Source: Hyaloperonospora brassicae | Taxonomy: Eukaryota; Oomycota; Peronosporomycetes; Peronosporales; Peronosporaceae | DNA: 64,000 nt | Reading direction: 5' to 3' | Assembly: GCA_947650285.1 (NCBI GenBank) | Contig: CANTFL010001264.1 | Location: 248,001 to 312,000, forward strand | Shown: piece after piece, positions 11,570 to 22,397 of the stretch | Layout: each line of letters starts with the position of its first letter | How positions within the stretch are numbered: position 1 is the first letter of the stretch | Translations under genes and position numbers: made by a program | The notes under the pieces: generated by a model | What the model saw: the letters and a program-made list of their open reading frames with translations, nothing else | What the model was told of the DNA's origin: nothing | The model's database searches: none

Positions 11570-14500
11570 ATGGCCGACCACGACCTCGACCTGTTCAGCG
11601 CCTTTGACGATTCGTCCGCGACGCTGACGCCCAAGGAACAAGCGGCTGCCTGTGCCGCGTCGAAGCGCAAAGAAGCTCCTGCGTCCGATGTCGAAGACGG
11701 CCGCGAGCCGTCTCCGCCAGCCAAGAAACAGCAGCAATTAGAACATCCACAACACGAAGCGCCTCTTGCGTCGACGACGCTCAAAGTCGTGGAAGGCAAA
11801 CGCATTGATGCGACAGCGATTGAAGACAGCGACTCTCCATCAAACGGTCTACGGGGCGTCGTGTCGACTGGTACACAACAGAAGAACCTCATTTCGTTCT
11901 CCGTGTATCCACCCGAGTATCCTGTTCAAGCGACTGCAGGAGCTGCTGGCAAGAATCCTGCCAAAACGTATCCTTTCACTCTCGATCCGTTCCAGCAACA
12001 AGCAGTGGACTTTATTGAGGCAGGAGAGTCAGTGCTAGTGTCTGCCCACACGTCGGCAGGCAAGACAGCGGTCGCCGAGTATGCGATTGCCAAGTCGCTA
12101 CGAGACAAGCAGCGCGTGATTTACACGTCGCCAATCAAGGCACTGAGCAATCAAAAGTACCGGGACTTGGAAGAAGAGTTTGGCGACGTGGGGCTTATGA
12201 CGGGCGATATTACGATCAACCCGTCAGCTACTTGTCTCATCATGACGACAGAGATCCTTCGTAGCATGCTCTATCGTGGGTCAGAAGTCATGCGTGAAGT
12301 GGCGTGGGTCATTTACGATGAGATCCATTACATGCGGGACAAGGAGCGGGGTGTTGTCTGGGAAGAGAGTATCATCTTGTTGCCACACAAAGTGCGCTTT
12401 GTCTTTCTTTCAGCAACGATCCCAAACTCGAAAGAGTTTGCTGGATGGATCTGTCATATTCACCACCAACCGTGTCACGTTGTGTACACGGACTATCGTC
12501 CAACACCTCTGCAGCACTACCTTTTTCCTGCAGGAGGAAGCGGACTGCATTTAGTGGTGGACGAAAAGGGAAAGTTTCGTGAAGATAATTTCCAAAAGGC
12601 CATTGCAACGTTGGCAGCGTCAGCGGATGATGCGGCAACAGAGTTGGCGTCTTATGGCAGCAACACAAAGCGACGCAAAGCGCAAAAGACGAATCCAAAG
12701 AAGAAAGTGGGCTCAGACGTGTTCCGCATCGTAAAGCTCATTATGGAGCGCCAGTACGACCCGGTGATCATTTTCTCGTTCAGCAAGCGCGAGTGCGAGT
12801 CGTACGCGCTGCTGATGTCCAAACTTGATTTCAATACGGAAGAGGAGAAGCAGTCGGTCGACCAGCTATTCAAGAATGCAATGGACTCGCTGTCAGACGA
12901 TGATCGTTCGCTCCCGCAGGTAGACTCGATCTTGCCGCTTCTCCGTCGTGGCATTGGTATCCACCACGGTGGTCTTCTGCCGATTCTGAAAGAGGTGATT
13001 GAGATTCTCTTTAGTGAAGGCTTGTTGAAATGTCTCTTTGCCACTGAGACGTTCTCCATGGGTCTGAACATGCCTGCCAAGACGGTCGTGTTTACTAATT
13101 GCCGCAAGTACGATGGCAAGGGTTTCAGGTGGATTACTGCTGGTGAATACATTCAAATGTCTGGACGTGCTGGTCGTCGCTCTCTCGATGCACGTGGTAT
13201 CGTCATTCAGATGCTGAGCATGCAGATGGAACCGCAGGTCGCTAAAGGTATTCTGTACGGCCAGGCCGACCCTCTTCTCAGTACTTTTCACCTCGGTTAC
13301 AACATGCTGTTGAACTTGATGCGTGTGGAAGACGCCGACCCGGAATACATGATTAAGCAGTCGTTTCATCAGTTTCAGAACGAGCAAGCTGCCCCAGCGC
13401 TAGAGGAAGCGCTTGAGCGAGCCAAGGAGGAAAAGGGCCAGATTGTGATCAAGAATGAGGAAGAAGTTGCGCAGTACTACTACCTGTCTCGATCTCTTGT
13501 GCGTCTCAAAGAAGAGTTCTTGGCGATCCGCAACAAGCCTGAGCACATTGTTCGCTTTTTGAACGGTGGTCGTCTCGTGAAGCTCTACTTTCCACACAGC
13601 GAAGACGGCTCGAGTAAGGTCGAATGGGACTGGGGAGTCATTGTGAATTTCACGACCAGAAATGCCACTGACTCGACTTCATCAGCGCCGGACACGATCG
13701 TGCACGTGTTGTTGAACTGCGTAGCGACCAATGGTGCCACGAAGTCGAACGATGCCACGAATGGGAGCACGGCATCGGAGCTGCCTACACCAGCGCCATT
13801 AAATATGATGGGCTTGTCATCCTCCTCCTTCGAGATGAAGATTTGTCCGGTGCCGTTGGAGTTGCTGGACCTTGTCTCATCGCTGCGAGTGTACATTCCG
13901 AAGGACTTGCGCACAATAGACAGCCGCCAGGCAGTAGGAAAGTCGGTGAAGGAGGTGCTGCGGCGATTTCCTCAGGGGGTGCCGCTGCTGGATCCGCGTG
14001 AAGACATGGATATTCAGGACGAGCAGTTTTTGCGTGTGATTGAGAAGACAATCGAAGCTGAAAAGAAACTTGGGAGCTCGGCGTTCCATCGCGCGGATGA
14101 CAAGGAGGCACGATTCGCGCTTTACAACCTCAAGATCGAGAGTGAGGCGAAGATGCGTGAGCTCGAGCGTAAGATTACGGAGGCCAAGTCGCTCGTGCTG
14201 CGTGACGACCTGCGTCGTCGTCGGCGAGTTCTGCGACGACTCGAACTTGTCGACAAAGAGGGCGTGATTCAGCGCAAGGGCCGTACGGCATGTGAGGTGT
14301 CAACGACGGACGAGTTGCTGGTCACTGAAATGATATTCACCGGTCAATTCAACGATCTGTCCGTTAATGACACGGTGGCGTTGCTGAGCTGCCTGATCAA
14401 CACGGAGAAAAAGAAGGACAGCGACAAGCCGCCGCAAGCTGAAAACATTGAGGCCCCTGTTCGCCAGCTGCGCGAGGCGGCCCAGCGCATTGCGAGAGTG

Positions 14501-14794
14501 ATGCAGGACGCCAAGATTACGATTGATGTCGACGAGTACGCTGGTGCTTTCAACACGAGTCTGGTGGACGTTGTCATTGCTTGGTGCCAGGGTGCCAAGT
14601 TTTCGCAAATTTGCAAGATGTCGGACGCGTTCGAAGGTACAATCATTCGTTGTTTGCGTCGTTTAGAAGAGCTGCTACGCCAACTTACACTGGCTGCACA
14701 CTCTATTGGCGACGTCGAGCTGGAGAAGAAGTTTGACGAGGGAGGCAAAAAGCTCAAACGCGACATTGTTTTCGCCGCCTCCCTTTATTTGTAG
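11570..14794 (+). CDS. MTR4: MTR4/SKI2-type DExH RNA helicase
   Basis: Intronless frame of 1,074 residues, the normal length for MTR4. Superfamily-2 motifs in order: motif I AHTSAGKT (159-166), Ia TSPIKALSNQKYRD, II DEIH (250-253), III SAT (281-283), V ATETFSMGLNMPAK (from 491), VI QMSGRAGRR (529-537). The VDEKGKFREDNFQKA segment after the first RecA domain and the C-terminal FAASLYL are typical of MTR4. An arch/KOW-like insertion follows near 660-770 (GGRLVKLYFP, WDWGVIVNF), then the winged-helix/helical-bundle C-terminus. The first about 115 residues are low-complexity and charged. MTR4 unwinds RNA 3'-5' to feed the nuclear exosome (TRAMP) in rRNA processing and RNA decay. SKI2, the cytosolic paralogue, is the alternative and is less likely given the C-terminus. 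ATG context (GAGATGGCC) is good. All motifs are intact. Confidence 0.95.
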   Translation: MADHDLDLFSAFDDSSATLTPKEQAAACAASKRKEAPASDVEDGREPSPPAKKQQQLEHPQHEAPLASTTLKVVEGKRIDATAIEDSDSPSNGLRGVVSTGTQQKNLISFSVYPPEYPVQATAGAAGKNPAKTYPFTLDPFQQQAVDFIEAGESVLVSAHTSAGKTAVAEYAIAKSLRDKQRVIYTSPIKALSNQKYRDLEEEFGDVGLMTGDITINPSATCLIMTTEILRSMLYRGSEVMREVAWVIYDEIHYMRDKERGVVWEESIILLPHKVRFVFLSATIPNSKEFAGWICHIHHQPCHVVYTDYRPTPLQHYLFPAGGSGLHLVVDEKGKFREDNFQKAIATLAASADDAATELASYGSNTKRRKAQKTNPKKKVGSDVFRIVKLIMERQYDPVIIFSFSKRECESYALLMSKLDFNTEEEKQSVDQLFKNAMDSLSDDDRSLPQVDSILPLLRRGIGIHHGGLLPILKEVIEILFSEGLLKCLFATETFSMGLNMPAKTVVFTNCRKYDGKGFRWITAGEYIQMSGRAGRRSLDARGIVIQMLSMQMEPQVAKGILYGQADPLLSTFHLGYNMLLNLMRVEDADPEYMIKQSFHQFQNEQAAPALEEALERAKEEKGQIVIKNEEEVAQYYYLSRSLVRLKEEFLAIRNKPEHIVRFLNGGRLVKLYFPHSEDGSSKVEWDWGVIVNFTTRNATDSTSSAPDTIVHVLLNCVATNGATKSNDATNGSTASELPTPAPLNMMGLSSSSFEMKICPVPLELLDLVSSLRVYIPKDLRTIDSRQAVGKSVKEVLRRFPQGVPLLDPREDMDIQDEQFLRVIEKTIEAEKKLGSSAFHRADDKEARFALYNLKIESEAKMRELERKITEAKSLVLRDDLRRRRRVLRRLELVDKEGVIQRKGRTACEVSTTDELLVTEMIFTGQFNDLSVNDTVALLSCLINTEKKKDSDKPPQAENIEAPVRQLREAAQRIARVMQDAKITIDVDEYAGAFNTSLVDVVIAWCQGAKFSQICKMSDAFEGTIIRCLRRLEELLRQLTLAAHSIGDVELEKKFDEGGKKLKRDIVFAASLYL

Positions 14795-15492
14795 CTCATC
14801 GGCTTGTAAGAAGCTTGTGCGGTGCAAACAATTGGATTTCAAACATTGTTGCTTACGTGTTTGCCGGTCGGTCGCTTGCATCGATCATTGGTGTCTCGCT
14901 CGGACGTGCAGGCATCAAGAGTAGAAGTATGCACGTCGCATGCTCGAACTGCTCTACTTCTCGCACGACGGTTTGACCCAAACTCACTTGACCTCGTTTT
15001 CGGGACAAAATATTGCGCATGTTGCTCAGTGGACCGCTTTTCGAGTGCGTGCTGCAGGAATAGCTGAGAAGGTCAAGCAAGATGACAGAAAATGAACAAA
15101 GGGTAGCTCGAAAACAAAGCCTCTGTATTGGGTAATGCTAGTCATACATTACGACTAGAGATGGAAAGTGATCGCTGCGCGAGATAATGGGCTGCTCATT
15201 GAATGGAGCCACATGTCTGCCTTTGTTCAGCGAGGAGTCCATCAACAAGACGCTTGAGTAAACGAGCGAAAAGGCGTTGAACAATCGCGGCGAAGGCGCC
15301 TCGTGTGCTCTTGAGCCGTCCAAAGCATGTCAGTTCACTTGACATTGCTGTTTGCCATCGAAAGACACCTAGACAGATCGCGGTTGTTTGAGTTGTACAG
15401 AAGAGACAAACTTACAGAATGTTGTTTGCATAAAGTTGAAGCATTTTGCCTTCCCTGGTATACATTCGACGACCGCACAACGCTATTCGTAT

Positions 15493-15582
15493 TACGTATC
15501 GAAAAATAGTCTCAACAATGTTCGCTCCGAATCTACCTACGTATCGTACAATAGTCTCAACAATATTCGCATCGAATCTACT
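15493..15582. repeat. 45-bp tandem duplication
   Basis: Two adjacent imperfect copies, 15493-15537 and 15538-15582, each starting TACGTATCG and containing ATAGTCTCAACAAT. They differ at about half a dozen positions. The period is a multiple of three, so open frames continue through it. Confidence 0.85.
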
Positions 15583-16153
15583 GAAGCCATTCTTTCGTCC
15601 ATGTACCCCAAAATCGCTTGCATTAGGCAAAGTAGACAGCACAATCCGTGACGTGTTTTCATTAACAACAAGATTTGCTCTGTCGACGAGCAATTTTTGC
15701 TTCGACCGCATCTTGAACGACAAGTCGAGCAATGTTGGTGGTCACGGGCTCCATTCGGATCTCCACTCTTGATACAGAACTAAAACAGCACTCCAACGTC
15801 TTGCACTCTATGCTTCAAGAGCCAATTTTACGGAGACGCATGAAATACTTACTGCGGCTGTTTCTTGCAGCACCTTGCTTGATTCATCTGACCCGCTCAT
15901 CAATTTGACAATGCACCTTATGCATTCTGATAGTCTCCACGAAGCCTATGTCGCGTTAGTTCTTGTAAGTTTCGGCAAAAGGGTGCGGGGCCAGGCTCTT
16001 GCGCATCTTGAGCGTATACCTTCCTTCAACTATGCCCGTATTGTATTTCTGCAAAGCGAACGGATTACATGCAGCTGTTGTAGTTTTGCGCTGCGACGAA
16101 CGCGTGAACCACTTGCAACTTTCGTACTTCGGCAAAGAAGAGGAGTCCTAGCG

Positions 16154-16177
16154 TACATACATACATACATACATACA
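16154..16177. repeat. (TACA)6 microsatellite
   Basis: Six perfect TACA units, the same motif as the far longer array at 55,373-55,806. Confidence 0.9.
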
Positions 16178-16450
16178 CCTGACCTACAGTTGCTCCTACA
16201 AAAGTTTACGAACGCCATCGGTCTTGTGTTGTCTACCACTGACTGTATCCAGTACAGCCATTCAAGTTCTCAACTTAGCGCTACTGGCGTATCACTAGGT
16301 TACTTCAATCATGCGACACGAGCTCACTCACGTACGTGATGTTCCAAACAAATTGGCTGAAAGCTAGCATCTGAAAAGAGTAGTTGTATTGATTCGGTCA
16401 AGCTACCACGCAAAACACATCACGAAAGCCGGGATCAGCCTTGCACCGCG

Positions 16451-17461
16451 TCACTTAGCCACCCATTTATCGCTGGAGAAAGTTTTGTAATCACGCAAGA
16501 TCCGCTCTATTAGTTCCTCTGGCACGTCCTCCATTCCAGAAAACATCTTGCTGCGAACTTCAGGCTTGGTCATCAACTTTGACTTCCACTCCCCAAACAG
16601 CTCGAGTAGTATCTGCTTTCCTGTCACTTTAGTGTCGTCATCCTCCAATTTGTCGACAGCACGCACGGCAAGTTTACCTTCGCTATCAAACTCCGTGCCC
16701 AGTAAACTACCCAAGGTCTTCACATCTTTTGCGCGTGTATCAAGGATGTATTGCTCCCGATAGTGATGCAAACGCATTATTTGCTTGTACGACAAATGTT
16801 CGAACCCCGCCTCTTTGATCTTCAGCCTTGCGAACACGTCTTCAAATCTCTCCTTCCCACCCTGCCACTTGGCAAACAACACGTCCAGCAACTCGTCTGC
16901 TTTCGCATTGCCAGGATTTCGGCTTGCAAAAGCATACAAAAATGGTGCGAACTTGGCCTCGCCACCGAAGCCTTGCACCAACACGTCCACCAGCTTTATC
17001 TCGGTATTTCTTTGATGACAAAAGAAATCGATGTACCGTTCCAGCAGCTTGAGTTTCTGACCGGCAAAAAGATTTTCGCCTTCAAAAAGCTTCATCGACC
17101 TAGCGAGATCGGAAGGTGTGTGTCCCTTTCGTTCCCAGTACTTGAAATGCAACCTTGACATGAACGAGGCGATAGTCTCCATGAAACGATTCTTGACGCC
17201 CATCGTCTTGAGAAGAAGACTGCGCAAGGCATTTTCGATCAGCGCAGTCGGCCCGGTAAAAGCTCTCTCTTCACCAGCTGATGCATCGCGAGCTATCGGT
17301 AGCGGATGAACACGAGCGCCGTTCTTATCTTCAACAAAAGAGCGGGATTGAACTGGGTAGTCGGTCTCCGCTGCCTTTGTCCCATTGGATATACCTGATG
17401 AACTATAGGCACACATCAGCATTGCAGCACTATGCAAAAGGAGGAAGCGGTAGAAACCCAT
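16451..17461 (-). CDS. secreted RxLR-like effector with EER motif and three WY-like modules
   Basis: The frame is open back to 17776, but the ATG at 17461 gives a natural secreted protein of 336 residues. A signal peptide lies at about 1-21 (basic start, hydrophobic FLLLHSAAMLMCAY core). A canonical RxLR is absent: QSRSF (39-42) sits where it is expected and a clear GEER motif follows at 63-66. The helical C-terminus shows three W...Y spacings typical of WY folds: W109/Y143, W199/Y234 and W292/Y325. Oomycete proteins of this build are secreted into the host and act inside plant cells; the target is unknown. No frameshift or stop is seen, so the gene looks intact. It lies about 850 bases from a chromovirus LTR. 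A secreted WY protein that is not translocated is the alternative. Confidence 0.87.
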   Translation of the reverse strand: MGFYRFLLLHSAAMLMCAYSSSGISNGTKAAETDYPVQSRSFVEDKNGARVHPLPIARDASAGEERAFTGPTALIENALRSLLLKTMGVKNRFMETIASFMSRLHFKYWERKGHTPSDLARSMKLFEGENLFAGQKLKLLERYIDFFCHQRNTEIKLVDVLVQGFGGEAKFAPFLYAFASRNPGNAKADELLDVLFAKWQGGKERFEDVFARLKIKEAGFEHLSYKQIMRLHHYREQYILDTRAKDVKTLGSLLGTEFDSEGKLAVRAVDKLEDDDTKVTGKQILLELFGEWKSKLMTKPEVRSKMFSGMEDVPEELIERILRDYKTFSSDKWVAK

Positions 17462-17489
17462 GGTCAGAGATGACGTCGACAGCCTCCAG

Positions 17490-17506
17490 GTTGACAATGG
17501 TTGAGC
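17490..17506 (-). promoter_or_regulatory. possible oomycete initiator of the effector gene
   Basis: On the minus strand GCTCAACCATTGTCAAC lies about 30 bases before the effector ATG. It resembles the oomycete initiator (GCTCATT, pyrimidines, CA). Distance and orientation fit a transcription start. Confidence 0.4.
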
Positions 17507-18312
17507 AAATCGATAAGTGGCTGAAAATGGAAACAGACCCCCCCCCCTTCTTTGTCTCACAAAGCTATCGATAGCCACGAGCTCGTTTCCTGCATCGCAA
17601 ATCTCCCTAATATCAGCCGTCCAGCGATCAGGGCGCTCAAAACTTTTGGCTAGGTTCTGTATCAAACTGGCTGCGCGTTGGAAGCAGAAACTTTGAAGTG
17701 CGTGATGATGGAATGCATGCATAACGATGATCGGTAGATAGATAGATGCACTGTCTGTATTGACGAGCGACCGCATATCGTTAAATATAATGTAGCTTCG
17801 TAAACGGTGCAGAAATTAGTTAGGGAGAATAAACTAACGCGCCAAAGTATCACGTAAAATAAATATTGGCGCCCATTTAAGTCAGATATAATTATAAATG
17901 CACCGCAAGATTAAAACAATAAAATACGCCAATTTAGCAGAACATAAACAAACACACCACCAATGTATACCATAAACCAAATTTACATTACCTAAAATCA
18001 CGCATATGCATGAACGTATATCGTTGATCCTTTAACTTGTTCAATCGCTACTCGAAGCACAAGAAGGAGAAGACGCATTGACCATTCAAACGGAATCTTG
18101 AAGTGCTCATGTTGTTCGATGTGTCGGCTACGTTGCTTCCGACCCTTTCGTAAAATATATATGATGTGCTGATATTTCAATATGTAAATGTCGAACTGGT
18201 TCTATTGTGGCAAACGAATAAGACGAGACAGCGCTTATTCAAACGGCGCGGACAGTTATGTGTTGAATGTTAAAGGTAGGACGCAAGGCAGCTTGAGATG
18301 ACGTACATACAA
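17507..18312. other. AT-rich spacer between effector and retrotransposon
   Basis: Effector upstream region and flank of the nested retrotransposons. AT-rich from about 17,780. No gene or terminal repeat found. Confidence 0.5.
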
Positions 18313-18761
18313 TGTAACGGGGCACGCCTTGTGTCAATTCGACACAAAAGGTTGTGTGCCACTGACGTCACGTACACGTGGCGTGAGGAAGCGCAGCGAA
18401 GTAGGAAAAACTCGAAAGTTCTGTCTAAGGGAAAAAGTAGAACTGTATTTAATATAGTTATGTTTCTTAATAAGCTATCCTTTGTCTTGAGCTAACTATA
18501 TTAAAATACAATCTCCTATGTAGTTTCTTGGTCATCACCCATTGCGCGCGTCCAGCAGCAATTGGTGGTTAATCTGGTTGATGAACCGTGAACATCAACC
18601 ATCAGATGGAACAACCCATAAAAGAAATATTACCCTCGGGGGTAATATTCCTTCAACATTACTCCTTACGAGTAATGTCAATTAAACATTATCGAAATCG
18701 ATAATGTTAAAAAATTGATACTAAGATATCAATTTTAATGTAACAGGCTCGCCCCGTTACA
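18313..18761 (-). repeat. 3' LTR of the outer element
   Basis: 449 bases with perfect 11-base inverted ends, TGTAACGGGGC and GCCCCGTTACA. It differs from its partner at 32,235 by about 24 substitutions and two single-base indels, counted by eye. Confidence 0.93.
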
Positions 18762-18772
18762 TCACCCCTCTT
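18762..18772 (-). other. polypurine tract of the outer element
   Basis: The minus strand reads AAGAGGGGTGA directly before the 3' LTR, the position and composition of a plus-strand priming site. The inner element has the nearly identical GAGAAGGGGTGA before its own 3' LTR. Confidence 0.8.
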
Positions 18773-19939
18773 AACCATTAGTCACTACAGTGAGTGTTTA
18801 AATAATTGGTGACAGAGTGACCACCGTTGGGTCGCTTTGTGGGAAAGGGGGCACTTGTTAGTTCTACCCAAAGCATTCAGACTTTCAGCGCATGACGAGT
18901 CAGCTATGCGCTGCGTGAACAAGGCCGCCAGTGAAGCGGCTGCACGTATCCGTGCAGCCGGAGAATAAGCTATTCAAGACTCAGCAGCAGGTGTCAAGTC
19001 ACCTGCTGCTGCCAGTAAGCAGCCCGCAACTCCCGTGGTTGCAGGAGCACGTGGTCATTCACGTGATGCTCCTTCAGCATCTTCGGCTGCGGGAGGTAGT
19101 CCCATGGACCAAGATCACGAGATAGAGGTGGTCTATTCAAGCGAATCGGATTCTCCGTCCGAATTGAAGCCGTGCGCAGAGCCCGAACGTAAGGTTACAG
19201 GATCGACGACTGATGCGCCTCGTAGCAGTCTCGATAAAATCTTACGCCATTGGATGTTCGGTTCATCCGACAAGTCTGTAAACTCGTCGCCGGGATCGAA
19301 CCGATCGCGCTCGTATCCTTACGATGCGAGTGCGAAACATGAGTACTTCAGTCCTCATTAGAATATCGATGACCCTTCGCGGAGTCATTGCAGCCATAGC
19401 CGCAGCAACACTAGGTATTGAGGCGATCGTGGTGCTATCTCGCATGACGGCACCATGCAGGAGGAGCAGGATCGCAACGCGTTGCGATCTACTCCCTAGA
19501 ACAAGCCATGGATGCCTACCTTGAGCGAGTTGAGACAGTGGTATGGTTATACCACTATGAGTTGACGAATTCCACTCCTTTACTCGTCAACGATTAATGG
19601 ACTTGGTCCCATTGCTAAGAATTATCGCACTGAGTATGAATTTTACATCGATATCTTTTTCAGACATCGATGGTACCACGGTAACTACAAACGAGACAAA
19701 TTCTCGTTGGTTCATGCGTGGAATTCTTTTATCGGCAACATTGAGAATGTTGGCTGTGACACTTGGCTGGACAAACTTACTGCAGCTCGCAATAAGTTTG
19801 ATTAAAAGGACATAATCGGTGCTCGCTTTAGATTGCACGGATTGTTTTGAGAGACAGGGTTAACTTTCCTCTCGTGGAGAAAGAAATGTCAGATCTGTAT
19901 TGACAACTCTGTTTGCGCCCTCAGGGGAGATCTTCCTCC
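18773..19939. other. 3' non-coding part of the outer element
   Basis: Between chromodomain relic and 3' LTR. Plus-strand open frames at 19035-19361 and nearby are Ser-rich and antisense to the element. I see no supported coding content on the minus strand. Confidence 0.5.
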
Positions 19940-20250
19940 CTAATCAACCCTATTGGAGGGCGCGTATCTCTTCCGAGATTTACGAAGAGATTGAGACTTC
20001 ACAATCCCTTTACGAACGCGCCGGACTTTCATTCGACGATGGTCCTCCTCCAAAGGGATGGTCACATCGTACTGATCGACGAGACCAGGCACATCCATCA
20101 CCAGCTGGGAGCGGGGTCCCAGCTGCTCCACGAGGGTAAATACCCCCGCCACTGGACGAGTTTACTCGTCCTTGACCCTGAATCGTCACGGTGGTTCAAG
20201 ATACGCTCCACAAGGAAGCGTAGACCACCGTGTGAGTCCATCAAAGGATG
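19940..20250 (-). pseudogene. chromodomain end of the outer integrase
   Basis: Read on the minus strand, a chromodomain-like series appears across two frames: GLRFLVERIL, KLVQWRGY, then SQLVMDVPGLVDQYD. This is the order of chromodomains at the C-terminus of oomycete gypsy integrases. A frameshift separates the WRGY part from the DVPGLVDQYD part. It is now cut off from the integrase by the inner element. Confidence 0.75.
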
Positions 20251-20362
20251 TGGGGGAGGAGGAAAAACCTTCTCCAAGTCGTTCGGCTCACATCTCGACC
20301 AATACGAGATGGATCGCGCAATCGATCGATTGCGCGAGGATTTGGAGCACGAGCGGGACAGG

Positions 20363-20367
20363 CGCTA
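20363..20367. repeat. target-site duplication CGCTA, left copy
   Basis: CGCTA directly before the inner 5' LTR. The same five bases follow the inner 3' LTR at 26474-26478. Confidence 0.93.
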
Positions 20368-20674
20368 TGTAATGGGCCACCCCATTACATAACCATTTTC
20401 GATCAAGTTTACGTGTTACTGAAGTAGCGAAAGTAGCACGTCGTATATTTTAGCTGGTTTCATGAGCTTAGTACCAATTTTATCCAGTAAGATATAGCCA
20501 CGTAGATTGAGTAATTTCCATGAGTCCCAGAAAACCATTCGTACTTAAGATGATTAAAAGACAAAATAAATAACAGAGTTAAAAAATACCAAGCACCTAA
20601 GACTTGGGCTTTGAGCTTCCTCAAAGCGTTAGAAATAGTGTGAGCTAAGTACGGGTTGTTCTAGCCCCATTACA
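20368..20674 (+). repeat. 5' LTR of the inner element
   Basis: 307 bases, starting TGTAATGGGCC and ending GCCCCATTACA. The first 22 bases form a hairpin with 9-base arms. Compared with the 3' LTR it lacks 20 bases lying between two GAAGTAG copies. Confidence 0.93.
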
Positions 20675-20676
20675 CC

Positions 20677-20695
20677 TGGTAGCACTTAGTAGTCC
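20677..20695 (+). other. primer-binding site of the inner element
   Basis: TGGTAGCACTTAGTAGTCC starts two bases after the LTR, the usual place for a tRNA primer site starting with TGG. The outer element has the same 19 bases with one difference. The matching tRNA was not identified. Confidence 0.65.
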
Positions 20696-20821
20696 TTCCC
20701 ATGCCCGAGTTTGGGATGAGTGATTCGTCGTACTTTGACGCTCCAGACGTGAGTCTAGAGCACGCGACTTTTCCCCATCTCACTTTTTGAGAAGTGGGAT
20801 GCCCTTAATCGTCTCGCGGCG

Positions 20822-21565
20822 ATGTCTGTAGAGGCATTTGCTGTGTCACTGATGAAATCAGCGTTTTTTGATGGAAAGCGTCTCGCCAGACACGACTTCA
20901 TGGCTCGAGAGCTCGCCGAATCCAATCAGCGAGGTTTAACTCCCTCGCTGACTTCATGGAACGATGCCGTGAAGATGGAGATCTCCGTCTACTCTGGCGA
21001 AGGCAAAGAACGCTTGTCGCTGTCGCGTTGGTTCCGAGAGGTTGACATCGCTATCGTCTCGAGACTTCTCGAGGCTCCTCAAGCGAAGGTCAACTTCCTC
21101 CTTTTTCGTTTTACTGGGAAAGCCAAGGAGTGGGCTTTGGGTAAACTCGTTGTGGACGAGTATGCGTTCCCCAATCTGGAAGTCATCCAGAGTGACCTTC
21201 GAATCGCCTTCGAGCCGCCACAAGAAGAGAAGTTGGTGCGTTCAAGGTTCCTGTCCTTAAGGCAGGGTAAAATACCCATGCGCGACTACGTGCAGATGGC
21301 TTGTAATTTGGCGTCGTGCATTGTCACGCATTCCATGGACATGTACACACAAGTGAACGTGTTTGTCGATGGCATGCGTGAAGGCCAGACTCTTCTATCG
21401 TTGGAACGCGCGGAGCCTGACACGTTTAAGGAGGCTTTCGCTATCGACCTCCGTGAGGAATTCAGAGTCACCAAGGCCTATAACAAGCCTTCAGTTGTTA
21501 CCGCTGTCAGATCAGCGGGCCCGGAACCTATGGAGATTGACGCAATTGAGTCTTTGGGTGACTGA
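20822..21565 (+). pseudogene. gag of the inner element
   Basis: 247 open residues with the retrotransposon gag (capsid-like) character: an [17 protein letters not shown] segment, [15 protein letters not shown], then [19 protein letters not shown]. This matches the helical gag domain of oomycete gypsy elements that builds the particle shell. An upstream ATG at 20716 starts a plausible gag N-terminus (MSDSSYFDAPD) but is separated by stops and a frame change. A short gap before the zinc-knuckle frame also breaks it, so I call it a relic although this part is open. Confidence 0.85.
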
Positions 21566-21618
21566 CGACGTGTTACGTCCTACAAGGGCGAAAGGGCGAC
21601 GTCCGTAGCAGTCGTCAG

Positions 21619-22203
21619 ATGATCTGCTTTCGATGTCGAAAGCCGAGACATCGCACGGATAAATGCCACGCGGCAGCACCGATGTTGGTGCATGCGACGG
21701 ACACCCATCATGAGGGAGGTGATACGCTCACTCGTCCAAAAAAACGGAGGAGACTAGTAGGCGCAGGAAGCCCTACTGGTTTGAAGAGAGGTCCGGGTCC
21801 ACCGGTGGCAGCCCGACCTCCCAGCCCATCTGTGCTGCGTGCGCGGTCAAATTCCGATACTTCGAGTGGTGATTCACGCCTTATTATTGTAAATCTACAT
21901 GTCGCCGGTATCCGGCGACCTCTACGAGCGCTCCTAGATTCAGGAGCGATAAAAAATTTCTTCCGTGAATCTTGCGTGTCAATGCTGCCACCCAGCAACC
22001 AGGTCGACGAGGGACCTGGCCAAGCTGTTGTCAAGCTCGCTGACGGAAAATCACGCCGCTTATCGCGGCGCGAAGTGTCGTTGCCTTACACATTTGACGG
22101 CTTTCGCAGTAACGACAATTTCTTGGTGATTAAGATGAATTATGCATTCGATTGCATCCTGGGCATGCCATGGTTAGCACCCTTAATGTCCCAGATCGAC
22201 TAA
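21619..22203 (+). pseudogene. zinc knuckle and aspartic protease of the inner element
   Basis: Begins with a CX2CX4HX4C nucleic-acid-binding knuckle (CFRCRKPRHRTDKC). A basic, proline-rich spacer follows. The retroviral-type protease has active site LLDSGA near residues 105-115 and a following LGMPW segment close to the end. The active-site Asp and Gly are kept. It would cut the Gag-Pol precursor. A stop at 22201 and frame changes separate it from reverse transcriptase. Confidence 0.82.
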
Positions 22204-22397
22204 TTAGCCAGATTAGTGAGACGTCGTAGTGTTCACCCATCTTTGGTGTCTCCAAGTAATTGGCCAAACGTTACAGTCGTGGATCGTACATCCAGGACAC
22301 CGGCGATCACAGAGTGAGCGATGGTCCTCTCTGTACCGCTTGTTCGTTGCTTCTAAGCACGAGTGACGATGTCTCCTCGCTTTGCAGAGATGAGTCC

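Larger units (their letters stand above)
14795..16450. other. intergenic between helicase and effector, no supported gene
   Basis: Contains the 3' flanks of two convergent genes. Open frames exist, the longest plus-strand one at 15875-16339 starting without ATG, but none has family character and part is microsatellite. Repeats are listed separately. Confidence 0.45.

Noticed and set aside
15875..16339. 154-codon plus-strand frame between helicase and effector.
   Set aside because: Starts with TTG, has no motif, and part of it is the TACA microsatellite.
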